From positions 22,935,508 through 22,999,507 of the forward strand of contig NC_091301.1 in the NCBI RefSeq assembly GCF_038502225.1: 64,000 nt of DNA, given 5' to 3'. The notes beneath the pieces were generated by a model. That model worked only from the letters and a program-made list of their open reading frames with translations, was not told the origin of the DNA and did not search any database. Every line of letters starts with the position of its first letter. Positions within the stretch are counted from its first letter, which is position 1. Of the stretch, positions 25,721-37,654 are shown one piece after another. The stretch is from Cherax quadricarinatus (taxonomy: Eukaryota > Arthropoda > Malacostraca > Decapoda > Parastacidae). Position numbers and translations under genes: made by a program.

Positions 25721-25745
25721 TGAGCAGCTACCCACGTAGGTGCAA

Positions 25746-26530
25746 GTGTACATTGATACCCATGTACATACGTACATGAGTATATGTGTAAGTGTACATG
25801 TCTACCAACGTTTTTCTAAGTGTACATTACTACTAAGGTATTTGTAAGTATACATTACATATTGAACACCACAGTTCGAGCCCAAAACAGACCATAAAAC
25901 TGGTTCTAGGAGCAAAGAGAAAGAATTCAAACCAGCCTCCTAATTCCCACAATAAACTATGTGTATTTCTCTCATAAGGTTTGCAGTAATTTTCTCGGTG
26001 AGGTTACTTTGGGTTACGCTAGGTTAGATCTGGTTAGGTTAGACATGGTTAGGTTGTCCTCTGTCCATGAAAAATAACCAATAATACCATGACATAATGA
26101 AAAATATGTATATAAATGCAGGATAAAGAGGATAAAACATTCTGCAACACGAACAGAAAATGGGGAGACAGTGAGTGCCGGAGACATACTGTAACTGCAT
26201 CAGATTTTCACTATTGAAAATGTCTTAGTCTCTAGTTTGACTGTCTTTACAAGAGTGAAATGATGTCTGTGGCAAAAGGACGAGCTGAGGGTTCATTGTT
26301 ATCAACGATTATATGGTAAATTTACTCTTAATAATTCTAGAATTTAATTGAGGAAACGAGTATGACAAAATACTGTTTAAGTTTCTAGCTAAAGGGGGAA
26401 AACTTTTAAATAGTAACCATTTATACTTAATATCTTATGGTGCAGTGGTAAACTGTTTGTTTTCTTATTAAAGGAAAAAACTAAATAATAACTGCTTATA
26501 TTTAATGTCTTTTCATGCAGTGGTTAACTG
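25746..26530. other. No gene recognised
   Basis: Unique-looking DNA. A patch of GGTTACGCTAGGTTAGATC-like text (26005-26060) is common low-complexity arthropod sequence. No domain is seen. Confidence 0.45.
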
Positions 26531-26533
26531 GTG

Positions 26534-26680
26534 GGGGTTTACCTGGAGAGGGTTTCGGGGGTCAACGCCCCCGTAGTCCGGTCTGTGACCAGGCCTCATG
26601 GTGGATCAGGGCCTGATTAACCAGGCTGCTACTGTTGACCGCACGCAACCCGACGTACGAACCACAGCCCAGGTGAGAAT
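26534..26680 (-). mobile_element. Jockey/L2-like LINE 3'-end fragment (family 3)
   Basis: The minus strand carries the end of the family 3 reading frame (GGCTGTGGTTCGTACGTCGG, then TGATCAGGCCCTGATCCACC), a GGGGGCGTTGACCCCCGAAA hairpin-like block, and a CTCCAGGTAAAC tail. Confidence 0.8.
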
Positions 26681-26689
26681 GGTTCATTC

Positions 26690-27490
26690 GTCATGAAACA
26701 AGGCAATTATCTCCTAATACTGCCCTTTCTGAAATGACCAGGAACTGCTTAAGCATCCACTGACTCACTGGTTGTTTAAGTGTTTGAAGCCAGTGAACCA
26801 TTATATTAAAAAAAAGCTCTTGGAGCTTTGACCAGAAGGTAATTTTAATGATAAGTTGGAAACGGTAAAACAATTTATGCTGATTTATTTAGGATAAGAA
26901 ATGTACATATAAAGTTATGTGAATTCCACAAAAATCTGTTTTAGAAGCTTGCAAGAAGAAAGATAATCTTTTTACTGACCCATTAATAAACGAAATAATA
27001 AGTATAAAAATATCCTGTTTACAGAAGAATTACAGTTTTCAATGGAAAATAATTAAAAGTTAAGTTATGTTAGTTACCAGTGAGGTAATTGTAATAATCA
27101 AAGATATAAGAGTTCAGTGAGTGCTTTTCCCGAGACAAAAGTTCAAAATTTGGAGCGAGATCGTTTTCCATATTTAGCCAACTTTTGTATTTTTGTATTG
27201 TTTCGTCTATCGCATTTAAAGATCAGGTTCTCCCACAGACATATTGCAAAACGACTGAGATATTTCAAGTTTCTTGTGTAAACTTCAGTAAATTATTCTA
27301 ACATCTGAGTCCAGAAACTAATAGCTTCAAAATTAAAGCGCTTTCTTTATTAGTTATATCAAAATACTAAGCTTTTCCTTCTCTTTTTTAATGGTAATTC
27401 TGGCACTCGCAGATCCAAGGAAACGATTTTGAAGCCAGTTTAATATTTATGATGGAAGAGGAATGGTATTCCCCAAGTGTGGTAGACAAA
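26690..27490. other. No gene recognised
   Basis: AT-rich, unique-looking, with no domain in any frame. Confidence 0.5.
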
Positions 27491-27493
27491 CCA

Positions 27494-27612
<119 letters not shown>

Positions 27613-27718
27613 AGGGCAAACAACTTAAAATATATCAGATGTTGTAAGTGTGGCTAATTAAAAATTGTATGCTATTAAACTTAAATTTATTTTTAGGGAA
27701 TAAGCTTTCGGTAGTAGA

Positions 27719-28222
27719 AGGTGATGCCTGTGAGAGATGATGCCTGTAAGATCTGATGCTTGTGAGAGATGATGCCTGTAAGATATGATGCTTGTGAGAG
27801 ATGATGCCTGTGAGAGATGATGCCTGTAAGATCTGATGCCTATGAGAGATGATGCCTGTGAGAGATGATGCCTGTAAGATCTGATGCTTGTGAGAGATGA
27901 TGCCTGTGAGAGATGATGCCTGTAAGATCTGATGCTTGTGAGAGATGATGCCTGTGAGAGATGATGCCTGTAAGATCTGATGCCTGTGAGAGATGATGTT
28001 TGTGAGAGATGATGCCTGTGAAAAATGATGCCTGTAAGATCTGATGCCTGTGAGAGATGATGTTTGTGAGAGATGATGCCTGTGAGAGATGATGCCTGTG
28101 AGAGATGATGCCTGTAAGATCTGATGCCTGTGAGAGATGATGTTTGTGAGAGATGATGCCTGTGAGAGATGATGCCTGTGAGAGATGATGCCTATAAGAT
28201 CTGATGCCTGTGAGAGATGATC
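27719..28222. repeat. 16-bp minisatellite with higher-order 48-bp pattern
   Basis: Two related 16-mers, GATGCCTGTGAGAGAT and GATGCCTGTAAGATCT, alternate mostly as two of the first then one of the second, giving a 48-bp higher-order unit. Frames of 140-200 codons on the minus strand (His/Ser/Gln/Leu-rich) arise only because the unit lacks stops. Confidence 0.95.
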
Positions 28223-28224
28223 CA

Positions 28225-28554
28225 CGATATACAGAGGCGCCAATCATGTTATCCTCATTAAGAAGCAAACTGTTTTAAAAAAATATCAGTTTATATATAT
28301 ATAATTTCTATCCTAGGTGGTTTGTTTTTTTAATAATCATGGAATTGACTCAAGACCTTTTGATTAAATACTGAGAATGTGTGGTCTACAAATCTTGTAT
28401 ATGGTTATGGTTTAAACTTGGCAGGGCAATTATCAAGGCGTAATATATCATATCATGGTAGCAAAGAAATGCATTTGCTAATGTTTGACCATTTGCTAAC
28501 GCCCCTAGCCACACCATCAATCCTCTGTACAGAATATCATTAAACATAAACAGT
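28225..28554. other. No gene recognised
   Basis: Unique-looking AT-rich DNA. Confidence 0.4.
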
Positions 28555-28555
28555 A

Positions 28556-28785
28556 GGTGGTAGGCTGGAAGACAGCAACCGTCCAGGGAAGTACTACCGT
28601 CCCGTCGTATGAGTGAAAGCAGAAGCCTGTTAAAGGCTTTGCAATGACGGTTTTTTGGTGAATTTTTCTCTGTCTCATGAACGTTTAAGATGGCAATTAA
28701 ATCTCATCTTCATCTTGCATTCAGTTTACACGTATTTACTTATTTCACATTTATAATTTTTCTTATACCGGCTGTGTTTTCTTCG
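28556..28785 (+). mobile_element. Non-autonomous element, family D, copy 2 (diverged)
   Basis: GGTAGGCTGGAAGACAGCAA and CCAGGGAAGTACTACCGTC match the start of the family D copies at 20429 and 29587; similarity fades after about 28690. Confidence 0.6.
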
Positions 28786-29072
28786 CAATTTGCTTGGGAA
28801 AGTTGGTTAGGATACTTACCATAGCAACGCGTGATGTAAGTCTTAAAAGGCCTGACACAAAATTATTCCCCCCTATCCTGCATTTAACTACCAAAAATAA
28901 ACTACCAAATTTTGATATTGGGGTATTTGAATGTTCATATGAATGTTCCTGTGTAAAACGAAGGTTAAGTAGACTTGTTTAGTATTATATATGAAAGGAA
29001 GCTGGTTGTTCTGGCACTGAGTAAGAAGAGCTAAAAGGATTGGGAGATTTCAGTGATATCAATAAGGCGTCC

Positions 29073-29185
<113 letters not shown>

Positions 29186-29400
29186 ATAACTCAGAGGGAT
29201 GTTACGAAGTATTTCTTCAACCACAGAGTTGTTGGAAGTGGAATAGTCTGGAAAGCGATGTAGTGGAGGCAGGATCCATACATAGCTTTTAGAAGAGGTA
29301 TGATAAAGCTCATGGAGCAGAGAGAGTGACCTAGTAGTTACCAGTGAAGAGGCGGGACCGGGAACTGTGAATCGACCCCTGCAACCACAACTAGATGAGT
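29186..29400 (+). pseudogene. CR1/jockey-like LINE 3' end (family 2, copy a)
   Basis: Plus-strand match to the last about 215 bases of the LINE at 57673-59214: GATGTTACGAAGTATTTCTT (the DVRKYFF region), GAGTTGTTGGAAGTGGAAT, GTAGTGGAGGCAGGATCC, AGAGGTATGATAAAGCTC, then a 3' UTR ending CACAACTAGATGAGTACACA. The 5' side meets (CA)n and the 3' side ends in ACACACA. Frame is lost. Confidence 0.8.
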
Positions 29401-29409
29401 ACACACACA

Positions 29410-29583
<174 letters not shown>

Positions 29584-29586
29584 CAT

Positions 29587-30046
29587 ATCCTAGGTAGTAG
29601 GTTGGTAGACAGCAACCGCCCAGGGAGGTACTACTGTCTTGCCAAGTGAGTGTAAAACGGAAGCCTGTAATTGTTTTACACGATGGTAGGATTGCTGGTG
29701 TCTTTTTTTTTCTGTCATACACATGCAAGATTTCAGGTAAGTCTTGCTACTTCTACTTACACTTAGGTCACACTACACATACATGTACAAACATACATAT
29801 ACACACCCCTCTGTTTTCTCCTATTTTTTTTCTAGTTCTTGTTCTTGTTTATTTCCTCTTACCTCCATGGGGAAGTGGAACAGAATTCTTCCTCCGTAAG
29901 CCATGCGTGTTGTAAGAAGCGACTAAAATGCCGGGAGCAAGGGGCTAGTAACCCCTTCTCCTGTACATATTACTAAATTTAAAAAGAGAAACTTTCGTTT
30001 TTCTTTTTGGGCCACCCTGCCTTGGTGGGATATGTCCGGTTTGTTG
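29587..30046 (+). mobile_element. Non-autonomous element, family D, full-length copy
   Basis: About 460 bases starting CCTAGGTAGTAGGTTGG and ending GGGCCACCCTGCCTTGGTGG then GTCCGGTTTGTTGAAAAA. The last about 60 bases are nearly the 3' end of the family 1 LINE (compare 24478-24538), followed by an A-rich tail. There is no coding capacity. The layout fits a SINE-like parasite of that LINE. A GCGACTAAAATGCCGGGAGC stretch lies near 29920, but I cannot identify a tRNA, 5S or 7SL head. Confidence 0.7.
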
Positions 30047-30590
<544 letters not shown>

Positions 30591-30934
30591 TAGCGGATGG
30601 TGGAACGAACCTCCACAACGGCTTTCGGTAAATATCCAACACCGATTTAGTGCTTCTCAATTTTTTTTTTCAAGTTCATATGCATACGCCGCCGTGGAGT
30701 AATGTCGTAGGCTGGTCGTAAATTTCCACCCCGCATGTGAGCCTGGGAGAGCCGAGGGTGGTCCAGTTGTCAGTATTACTGGTGCTCTTAGTGAGCAGTT
30801 TCAAATGTCATGCAGCTATGCCTGGTCACCGACGTAATGTGCTGTATATCTTTACATTCTTTTGCTTCTGTATTGTTTGTCGCTTCGTTGGTCTCCCGTG
30901 GGGCCACACGGACATGGACGCCGCCTCTTGTGTG

Positions 30935-31350
30935 GTCCAGGCTTGTCAACGCAGCCTCATGTGTGCTCCAGGCTTGTCAAAACCGCTTCATGTGTGGTCC
31001 AGGCTTGTCAACGCCGCCTCATGTGGGGGTCCAAGCTTGTCAACGCCGCCTCATGTGGGGGTCCAAGCTTGTCAACGCCGCCCCATGTGGGGTCCAGACT
31101 TGTCAACGTCGCCTCATGTGGGGTCAAGGCTTGTCAACGCCGCCTCATGTGGGGTTCAGACTTGTCAACGCAGCCTCATGTGTGGTCCAGGCTTGTCAAC
31201 GCCGCCTAATGTGTGGCCCAAGCTTCTCAACGCAGCCTCATGTGTGGTCCAAGCTTGTCAACGCAGCCTCATGTGTGGTCCAAGCTTGTCAACGCCGCCT
31301 CATACGTGCTCCTGGCTTGTCAAAACCGCTTCATGTGTTGTCCAGGTTTG
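30935..31350. repeat. Minisatellite, 31-36-bp units (older part)
   Basis: The unit CTTGTCAACGCCGCCTCATG plus TGTGGTCCAAG varies in length and sequence. It precedes and clearly relates to the 30-bp array that follows. Confidence 0.93.
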
Positions 31351-31728
31351 TCAACGCCGCCTCACTGTGCTTCACACTTGTCAGCGCCGCCTCACTGTGC
31401 TTCACACTTGTCAACGCCGCCTCACTGTGCTTCACACTTGTCAACGCCGCCTCACTGTGCTTCACACTTGTCAACGCCGCCTCACTGTGCTTCACACTTG
31501 TCAACGCCGCCTCACTGTGCTTCACACTTGTCAGCGCCGCCTCACTGTGCTTCACACTTGTCAGCGCCGCCTCACTGTGCTTCACACTTGTCAACGCCAC
31601 CTCACTGTGCTTCACACTTGTCAACGCCGCCTCACTGTGCTTCACACTTGTCAACTCCGCCTCACTGTGCTTCACACTTGTCAACGCCGCCTCACTGTGC
31701 TTCACACTTGTCAACGCCGCCTCACGTT
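31351..31728. repeat. Minisatellite, uniform 30-bp unit (younger part)
   Basis: About 12 nearly identical units of TCAACGCCGCCTCACTGTGC plus TTCACACTTG. Because 30 is a multiple of three and the unit has no stop, several frames of 330-350 codons stay open through both array parts. Not a gene. Confidence 0.96.
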
Positions 31729-31844
31729 TGATCCAGAGTAACGAAGGGAACTTTACATGTGTTTCAGAAGGGAAAAATGACGTGCCTGTGACAGGCTTCG
31801 AGGGCTGTTCTTCCTTCGCAGCCCAGCCTCGTACCAGGCTTCCA

Positions 31845-32150
31845 TGTTAACCACCTACCCAGTCAACCAAGCTGTTTGTACTAGCGGCTCACATAGCCCT
31901 CACAACCCGGCTGGTTCAGCACTTCTAGCAAGCACCAGTCCATCTTCTAAAAAACTTCGGTCTGGCGAGATTTCTGATATTTGATGTTGATTTGTTGAAG
32001 AGTCCTGGGCCCCGGATGTTGACACGGAGGGCCCCGCTCTTCACTGAGTTTTATTCCACACTTTCCCCGATATCTTTCACTCCAGTATGGTATAACAGTG
32101 GGCACGCTAGAGATCAATTCCTTAAGTAATTTCCATGTATACATTATCAG
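31845..32150 (-). pseudogene. Jockey/L2-like LINE C-terminal fragment (family 3)
   Basis: On the minus strand, near 32145: YTWKLLKELISSVP, equivalent to YTWKILEGLVPN in the copy at 45716-46565. GPGLFNKS and a decayed terminal region with CCGGGTTGTGAGGGC follow. Several frameshifts. Only the last about 300 bases of the LINE are represented. Confidence 0.6.
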
Positions 32151-32205
32151 GTATTATTCTACGAGAGAATAATTCAAGCGATTTGGAGGAATTCCCATAG
32201 TTAAT

Positions 32206-32682
32206 GTTTTACTGATTTTGTGTTCACAGTTTACGGTATCAGTGGATTTTGTGTTCACAGTTTACGGTATCAGTGGATTTTGTGTTCACAGTTTACGGTA
32301 TCAGTGCATTTTGTCTACACAGTTTACGGTATCAGTGCATTTTGTCTACACAGTTTACGGTATCAGTGCATTTTGTCTACACAGTTTACGGTATCAGTGC
32401 ATTTTGTGTTCACAGTTTACGGTATCAGTGCATTTTGTCTACACAGTTTACGGTATCAGTGCATTTTGTCTACACAGTTTACGGTATCAGTGCATTTTGT
32501 CTACACAGTTTACGGTATCAGTGCATTTTGTCTACACAGTTTACGGTATCAGTGCATTTTGTCTACACAGTTTACGGTATCAGTGCATTTTGTCTACACA
32601 GTTTACGGTATCAGTGCATTTTGTCTACACAGTTTACGGTATCAGTGCATTTTGTCTACACAGTTTACGGTATCAGTGCACT
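32206..32682. repeat. 31-bp minisatellite (about 15 units)
   Basis: The unit CAGTTTACGGTATCAGTGCA plus TTTTGTCTACA is almost invariant after the first three, which carry TGTGTTCACA instead of TGTCTACACA. All plus frames stay open for 160-214 codons because the unit has no stops. Confidence 0.97.
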
Positions 32683-32961
32683 CTCAGCTTACTGTCTTGC
32701 CTTGAAAGGCGCTATGAGCACAGAACACTAAGTCGCGAGAGCACAAGTGATTCTAAAAGTTCTGTAAAAGGCGTTACTTCTCTTGAGGAGGAGTTTAGGG
32801 TAATCAGTCCCTCGGCCTGGAGTCGATGTGCTCAGTCCGTCAGTCTTCGAGAAAAGTATTGATGTACACAACACATTGACTCCAGGCTGAGAGACTGATC
32901 ACTTCTCTTGTTTCGATAGTTCTCGCGTTCCACAGTGTCCTTATCCTGACCGTTGCTGTAG

Positions 32962-33130
32962 AAATAAATGGTACAAAATACCGACACAATGGAAATATAA
33001 ACACATATGCAGTTTAATGTGATCCTTTATTGACAACGTTTCGCCCACACAGTGGGCTTTTTCAAGTCACAAACAGATCGGTTTGTGACTTGAAAAAGCC
33101 CACTGTGTGGGCTAAACGTTGTCAATAAAG
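32962..33130 (-). mobile_element. Penelope-type terminal hairpin, interrupted by a SINE
   Basis: Left arm (about 33019-33076, CTTTATTGACAACGTTTCGC..) and right arm (33083-33130) are reverse complements around a short loop (GATCG). The left tail contains the complement of TGTCGGTATTTTGTACC, the terminal motif of other Penelope insertions. Each arm carries GCCCACTGTGTGGGC followed by GAAACG (one arm has TAAACG), the hammerhead-like stem and box. The right arm stops at AATAAAG, where the SINE starts. Confidence 0.7.
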
Positions 33131-33430
33131 GTGGCCCGGTGGCCTGGTGGCTAAAGCTCCCACTTCACACACGGAGGGCCCGGGTTCGATTCCCGGCGGG
33201 TGGAAAAATTTCGACACGTTTCCTTACACCTGTTGTCCTGTTCACCTAGCAGGAAATAGGTACCTGGGTGTTAGTCGACTGGTGTGGGTCGCATCCTGGG
33301 GGACAAGATTAAGGACCCCAATGGAAATAAGTTAGACAGTCCTCGATGACGCACTGACTTTCTTGGGTTATCCTGGGTGGCTAACCCTCCGGGGTTAAAA
33401 ATCCGAACGAAATCTTATCTTATCTTATCA
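33131..33430 (+). mobile_element. Full-length tRNA-derived SINE
   Basis: The first about 75 bases are tRNA-like: box A region TGGCCTGGTGGCTAAAGC, a CACAC-containing anticodon-loop region, box B GGTTCGATTCC inside a CCCGGGTTCGATTCCCGGC stem. A unique body follows (TAGGTACCTGGGTGTTAG, GGACCCCAATGGAAATAAG, TTGGGTTATCC) and a (ATCTT)n-like tail (33410-33430). Length about 300, typical of tRNA SINEs transcribed by RNA polymerase III. It may derive from a Val-type tRNA, but the anticodon stem is imperfect. Confidence 0.85.
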
Positions 33431-34945
33431 TATGTGCTTATAGTTCCACCTTTGCTGTATTTGCTAAGTTGTGTTTTCAAATGACAGCTCCTTTGACATA
33501 ATTAATCCTCAATCTAGTTCCTTATTCTTTGAGTTCTATATGGTTGTTACAAAAAAACGCGATTCTAAAAGCTTAGATATCTCCAGTGAATACTAGAAAG
33601 GACTGCCCTTCTAGCATCCAGCCTGTTACTGAGTTTTCGTAACAATTAGTCAGTATCCTTGTCCAATTATCCATTAGAATTCAATAAGAATTAATAGTGC
33701 TTCAGGATTACAACTGGTAGGCTACTAACTAGAGAAATTAAAATTTAATAAATTTATTAATAATTAAGTTGTCTAGGCGTATATCAAATTAAATTAAATT
33801 AATATCAACAAAATAAGAATAATCACTTCTCTCGTGTACAGTATTATTGTTCCGAAAGCACATATCACATATTTATGTCTTAAGTACCGTCTGGTACATT
33901 AACATTTAATAATACAATATACAAGTAAGTTTGTGTGTATGTGTGTAAGTGCCCTAAGTAGTTCGCTATGTCTCACGGCTCGACTAGACTTAAACAAGTG
34001 ACTGACAAAGTCCTCACATAAACTAACTTCTTGACCAACTTGCAATCAGAACAGTCTGCTTGAACAATAAAAAGAATGCTAAGCCCAATAGCAATATAAC
34101 AAGCAACTGCGACACAGAATCAGGATCAAGGAGATAATATAACGACACTAAGTAGGGACCATCAGCAGATCCTCCACAAAAGTCACAAAACTCCCATAAT
34201 ACTGAATCTAAGTTCAGTACACAGATACCACTACAAATTAGGTCAGAAGCTACAGCTCAGGACCTGAGTTGCTCAGAGTGTCTAAGCGACACACAACCTC
34301 AGTACAACGTCGAAAATCACTAAGTCTATACAATGTTCTGTGAACAGAGTCTCACAAAACCTACAGCAATAATGAGACAGAGACGATCTTCCAACAAAGG
34401 CCAATAAGGGAGATTTAGGCACGTCTTGTCTGGAATACGTCCAACCACCAAGAGAGTCTAGACCAGACTGAATACTTCAGGCGAGGTGTGAACAAATCCC
34501 CCTCGATCACATGATAGCTCCGTGGACAGTCGCTGCCCAGCAACACCGAGAAGCCGGCAGGGAAACGAGAGATGAGCGATAATTACAGCAGTTAGACAAT
34601 CAAGACTTGAACTATGAGCACATAATAATAATATATGAATGTTACATCCTACCTAACAATATAACTAAGTTAAATAATAATATATTATTATATTTGTTAT
34701 TATCGCAAATATAAGCAATATAAAATTATATGAAAAGGTAATATACATTATATACATATACATAATATACATCATATACATTGTGACCCATTCAGGGGTT
34801 GCAGCAATGGTCGTCTGCCGATGTTCTGTGTACTGTGTTTGATTTGAGATTTTTCATTCTTCCCAGGCCCAACCAGTTGAAATTTGGTATTTTTATTTGC
34901 TTATTGCAAGACTTTGCATGTATCTGTGTTTTTTTTTTTTTTTGT
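33431..34945. other. No gene recognised
   Basis: About 1.5 kb of AT-rich unique-looking DNA, with ATATTATTATAT-type text near 34620-34780. No open frame of note. Confidence 0.5.
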
Positions 34946-35832
34946 GTGTGTGTGTACCCACCTAGTTTGTGGTTGTAGGACCCCTGTAACCACAACTGGC
35001 TGCCTCTTCACTGGTCGCTACTGGGTCACTCTTCATGCTCCATGAGCTTTATCATACCTCTTCTTAAAGCTGTGTATGGATCCTGCCTCCACTACCTCAC
35101 TTTCCAGACTATTCCACTTCCTGACATCTCTGTGACTGAAGAACTACTTCCTAACGTCCCTGTAATTCATCTGAGTCTTCAACTTCCAACTGTGTCCCCT
35201 TGTTGTTGTGTCCCATCTCTGGAACATCCTGTCTGTCCACCTTGTAGAGTCCTCTCAGTATTAAATATGTCATTATCATATCTCTCCTGTCCTCCAGCGT
35301 CGTCAGGTTGATTTCCCTTAACCTCTCCTAGTAAGGCATGCCCCTTTAGCTCCGGGACTATTCTTATTGCAAACCTTTGCACTTTCTCTAGTTTCCTTAC
35401 GTGCTTGGCTAGGTGCGGGTTCCAAACTGGTGCTGCATACTCCAGTATGGGCCTAACGTACACGGTGTACAGGGTCCTGAACGACTCCTTATTGAGAAGT
35501 CAGAATGCGGTTCTTAGGTTTGCTAGGCGCCTATATGCTGCAGCAGTTATTTGGTTGATGTGCACCTCAGGATATGTGCCCGGTGTTATACTCACCCCAA
35601 GATCCTTTTCCTTAAATGAGGTTTGTAGTCTCTGGGCCCCTAGATTATACTCCGTCTGCGGTCTTCTTTGTCCTTCCCCAATCTCCATGACTTTGCACTT
35701 AGTGGGGTTGAACCCCAGGAGCCAGTTGCTGGACCAGGCCTGTAGCCTGTCCAGATCCCTATGTAGTTCTGCCTGGTCCTCGTCTGATTGAATTCTTCTC
35801 ATCAACTTCACATCTGCAAACAGGGACACTTC
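34946..35832 (-). pseudogene. CR1/jockey-like LINE RT fragment (family 2, copy b), catalytic Asp lost
   Basis: On the minus strand the frame enters at the RT motif C region, which reads SLFADVKLMRRI where the related copy at 58484-58816 has SLFADDVKLMRRI. One Asp of the FADD box is deleted in frame, so the RT would be dead. It continues with NPTKCKVMEIGEGQRRPQTE, KDLGVSITPG, then VRPILEYAAPVWNPHLAKHV (near 35460-35400). A frameshift near 35330 ends the readable protein, while the DNA continues as C-terminus and 3' UTR to CAACCACAAACTAGG (34966). Both ends touch (GT)n. Confidence 0.82.
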
Positions 35833-35833
35833 T

Positions 35834-35854
35834 GAGTGTGTGTTTGTGTGTGTT

Positions 35855-35912
<58 letters not shown>
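35834..35912. repeat. (GT)n microsatellite at a LINE 5' junction
   Basis: GTGTTTGTGTGTGTTTATG then about 25 GT units; equivalent to (CA)n on the LINE's coding strand. Confidence 0.96.
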
Positions 35913-35916
<4 letters not shown>

Positions 35917-35999
35917 GAGGTGACATACACACTTGTTTTGGTATCGTCTGCAAAATGTGATTCGAATTTATGGTTAACATTCTTACATGCGTCTTTTGT

Positions 36000-36255
36000 G
36001 AGGTGAAGGAACAGGGGAGGAAAGAAATTGAGAAAGTGAAGGGTGAAAAGGAACAAAAGAGAGGAGGAAGAGATGGAAAGAGAGGGAGAAGGTCAAAGAA
36101 GAAGAGAGGAGGAAGGTGAAGGGGGAAGAAAAGCAAAGGAGGGAAGAAGGTGAAGGAGTAAGAGAAGATGAAGGAGAAAGAGAAGGCAAGAGAGTAGGAA
36201 GAAATGGAAAAAGAGGGAGAAGGTGAAGGAAAGATAGAGAAGGGGAGAGAATAAT
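36000..36255. repeat. Polypurine tract (GA-rich)
   Basis: About 250 bases of almost only A and G on the plus strand (GAGGAAGAGATGG, AAAGAGGGAGAAGG). Long polypurine stretches can form triplexes; no further function is visible. Confidence 0.9.
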
Positions 36256-36384
36256 GGTGGTGTGCCGCTCCTATTATTTTTCTTGGTCAGGAGACAACCT
36301 CTTGCCACTGGTCTTCCAGTCATACCATGAGGCCTTCGCTTGGATTCTTGAAGGAGTCATCCAGGATGTGAAAGTTTAGGCACT

Positions 36385-36738
36385 GTTAGTGGCGCTATGT
36401 TTGTGGCACTGTGCCTGTCACTATGTGACACTGTGTATGTCACTATGTGACACTGTGCCTGTCACTATGTGACACTGTGCATGTCACTATGTGACACTGT
36501 GCCTGTCACTATGTCTGTGACACTGTGCTTGTTACTATGTCTGTGGCACTGTGCCTGTCACTATGTGACACTGTGCCTGCCTGTCACTATGTATGTGACA
36601 CTGTGCATGTCACTAAGTCTGTGGCACTGTGCCTATCACTATGTGGCACTGTGCCTGTCACTATGTGACACTGTGCCTGTCACTATGTCTGTGGCATTGT
36701 TAGTAGTCCTATGTCCGTGGCACTGTGATCGTCACTAC
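36385..36738. repeat. Minisatellite, 18-24-bp units
   Basis: GACACTGTGCCTGTCACTAT with optional GTCTGTG insertions, about 15 units, variable length. Confidence 0.9.
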
Positions 36739-36744
36739 GGCTAA

Positions 36745-37314
<570 letters not shown>

Positions 37315-37354
37315 AATTTGCAAGAGCAGGCGAAATATACACAAACACTGATCT

Positions 37355-37432
37355 CTGGCTGAAGGAGACTTGAACCTACGAACCTTGGAACAAGGTACGC
37401 AGTGCTATACCAATCTCACCACACTGGACCAA
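37355..37432 (-). repeat. tRNA-like SINE head (family C)
   Basis: On the minus strand: box A-like TGGTGAGATTGGTATAGC and box B-like GGTTCAAGTCTCC at tRNA-like spacing. This is a third, different tRNA-like module. It borders the 3' side of the minus-strand LINE at 37440-39690. Confidence 0.55.
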
Positions 37433-37454
37433 TACCTTGGCGTCCAGCTTGCGC

Positions 37455-37650
37455 TAGACGTTGATCCAAGGCAGCCAGCTTTCAGGGAGAAGGCTTACAG
37501 CTTTTCATCTCATCCCCTGCATGCATCAACCTTACTAGAGATTTTAACAATGCAAGGAATTCGCCCTGTGGTTCTTGGTTTCTATGACGAGCTTTTCACT
37601 CAGCTCTTTGAGGAACTTTAGAGCACATTTGCCCCATGCTCCAAGGGTCT
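37455..37650 (-). pseudogene. C-terminal piece of the RLE-type LINE beyond a nested insertion
   Basis: The minus-strand reading begins NNFIPIGSETLGAWGKCALK and continues KFLKELSEKLVIETKNHRAN before stops. Proteins of this type usually end their nuclease region with a similar P-I-(x)-E-T-(L/F)-G-x-W-G stretch, so this is probably the downstream part of the same protein as 38094-39452. A plus-strand frame over the same bases (37370-37621) is then only its shadow. Confidence 0.5.
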
Positions 37651-37654
37651 CCGA

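Noticed and set aside
27719..28222. Regular 16-bp repeats as a possible CRISPR array
   Set aside because: Units are contiguous with no unique spacers, and the genome is eukaryotic.
30737..31850. Two overlapping frames of 334 and 346 codons with a hydrophobic start
   Set aside because: Mostly the 30-36-bp minisatellite. The first about 60 residues look signal-peptide-like in one frame, but nothing else supports a gene.
32218..32862. 214-codon plus frame
   Set aside because: 31-bp repeat open in all plus frames; the non-repeat tail has no domain.
37370..37621. 83-codon plus frame with a plausible-looking C-terminus
   Set aside because: The opposite strand reads as the end of an RLE-type LINE protein interrupted by a nested insertion, which explains the sequence better.
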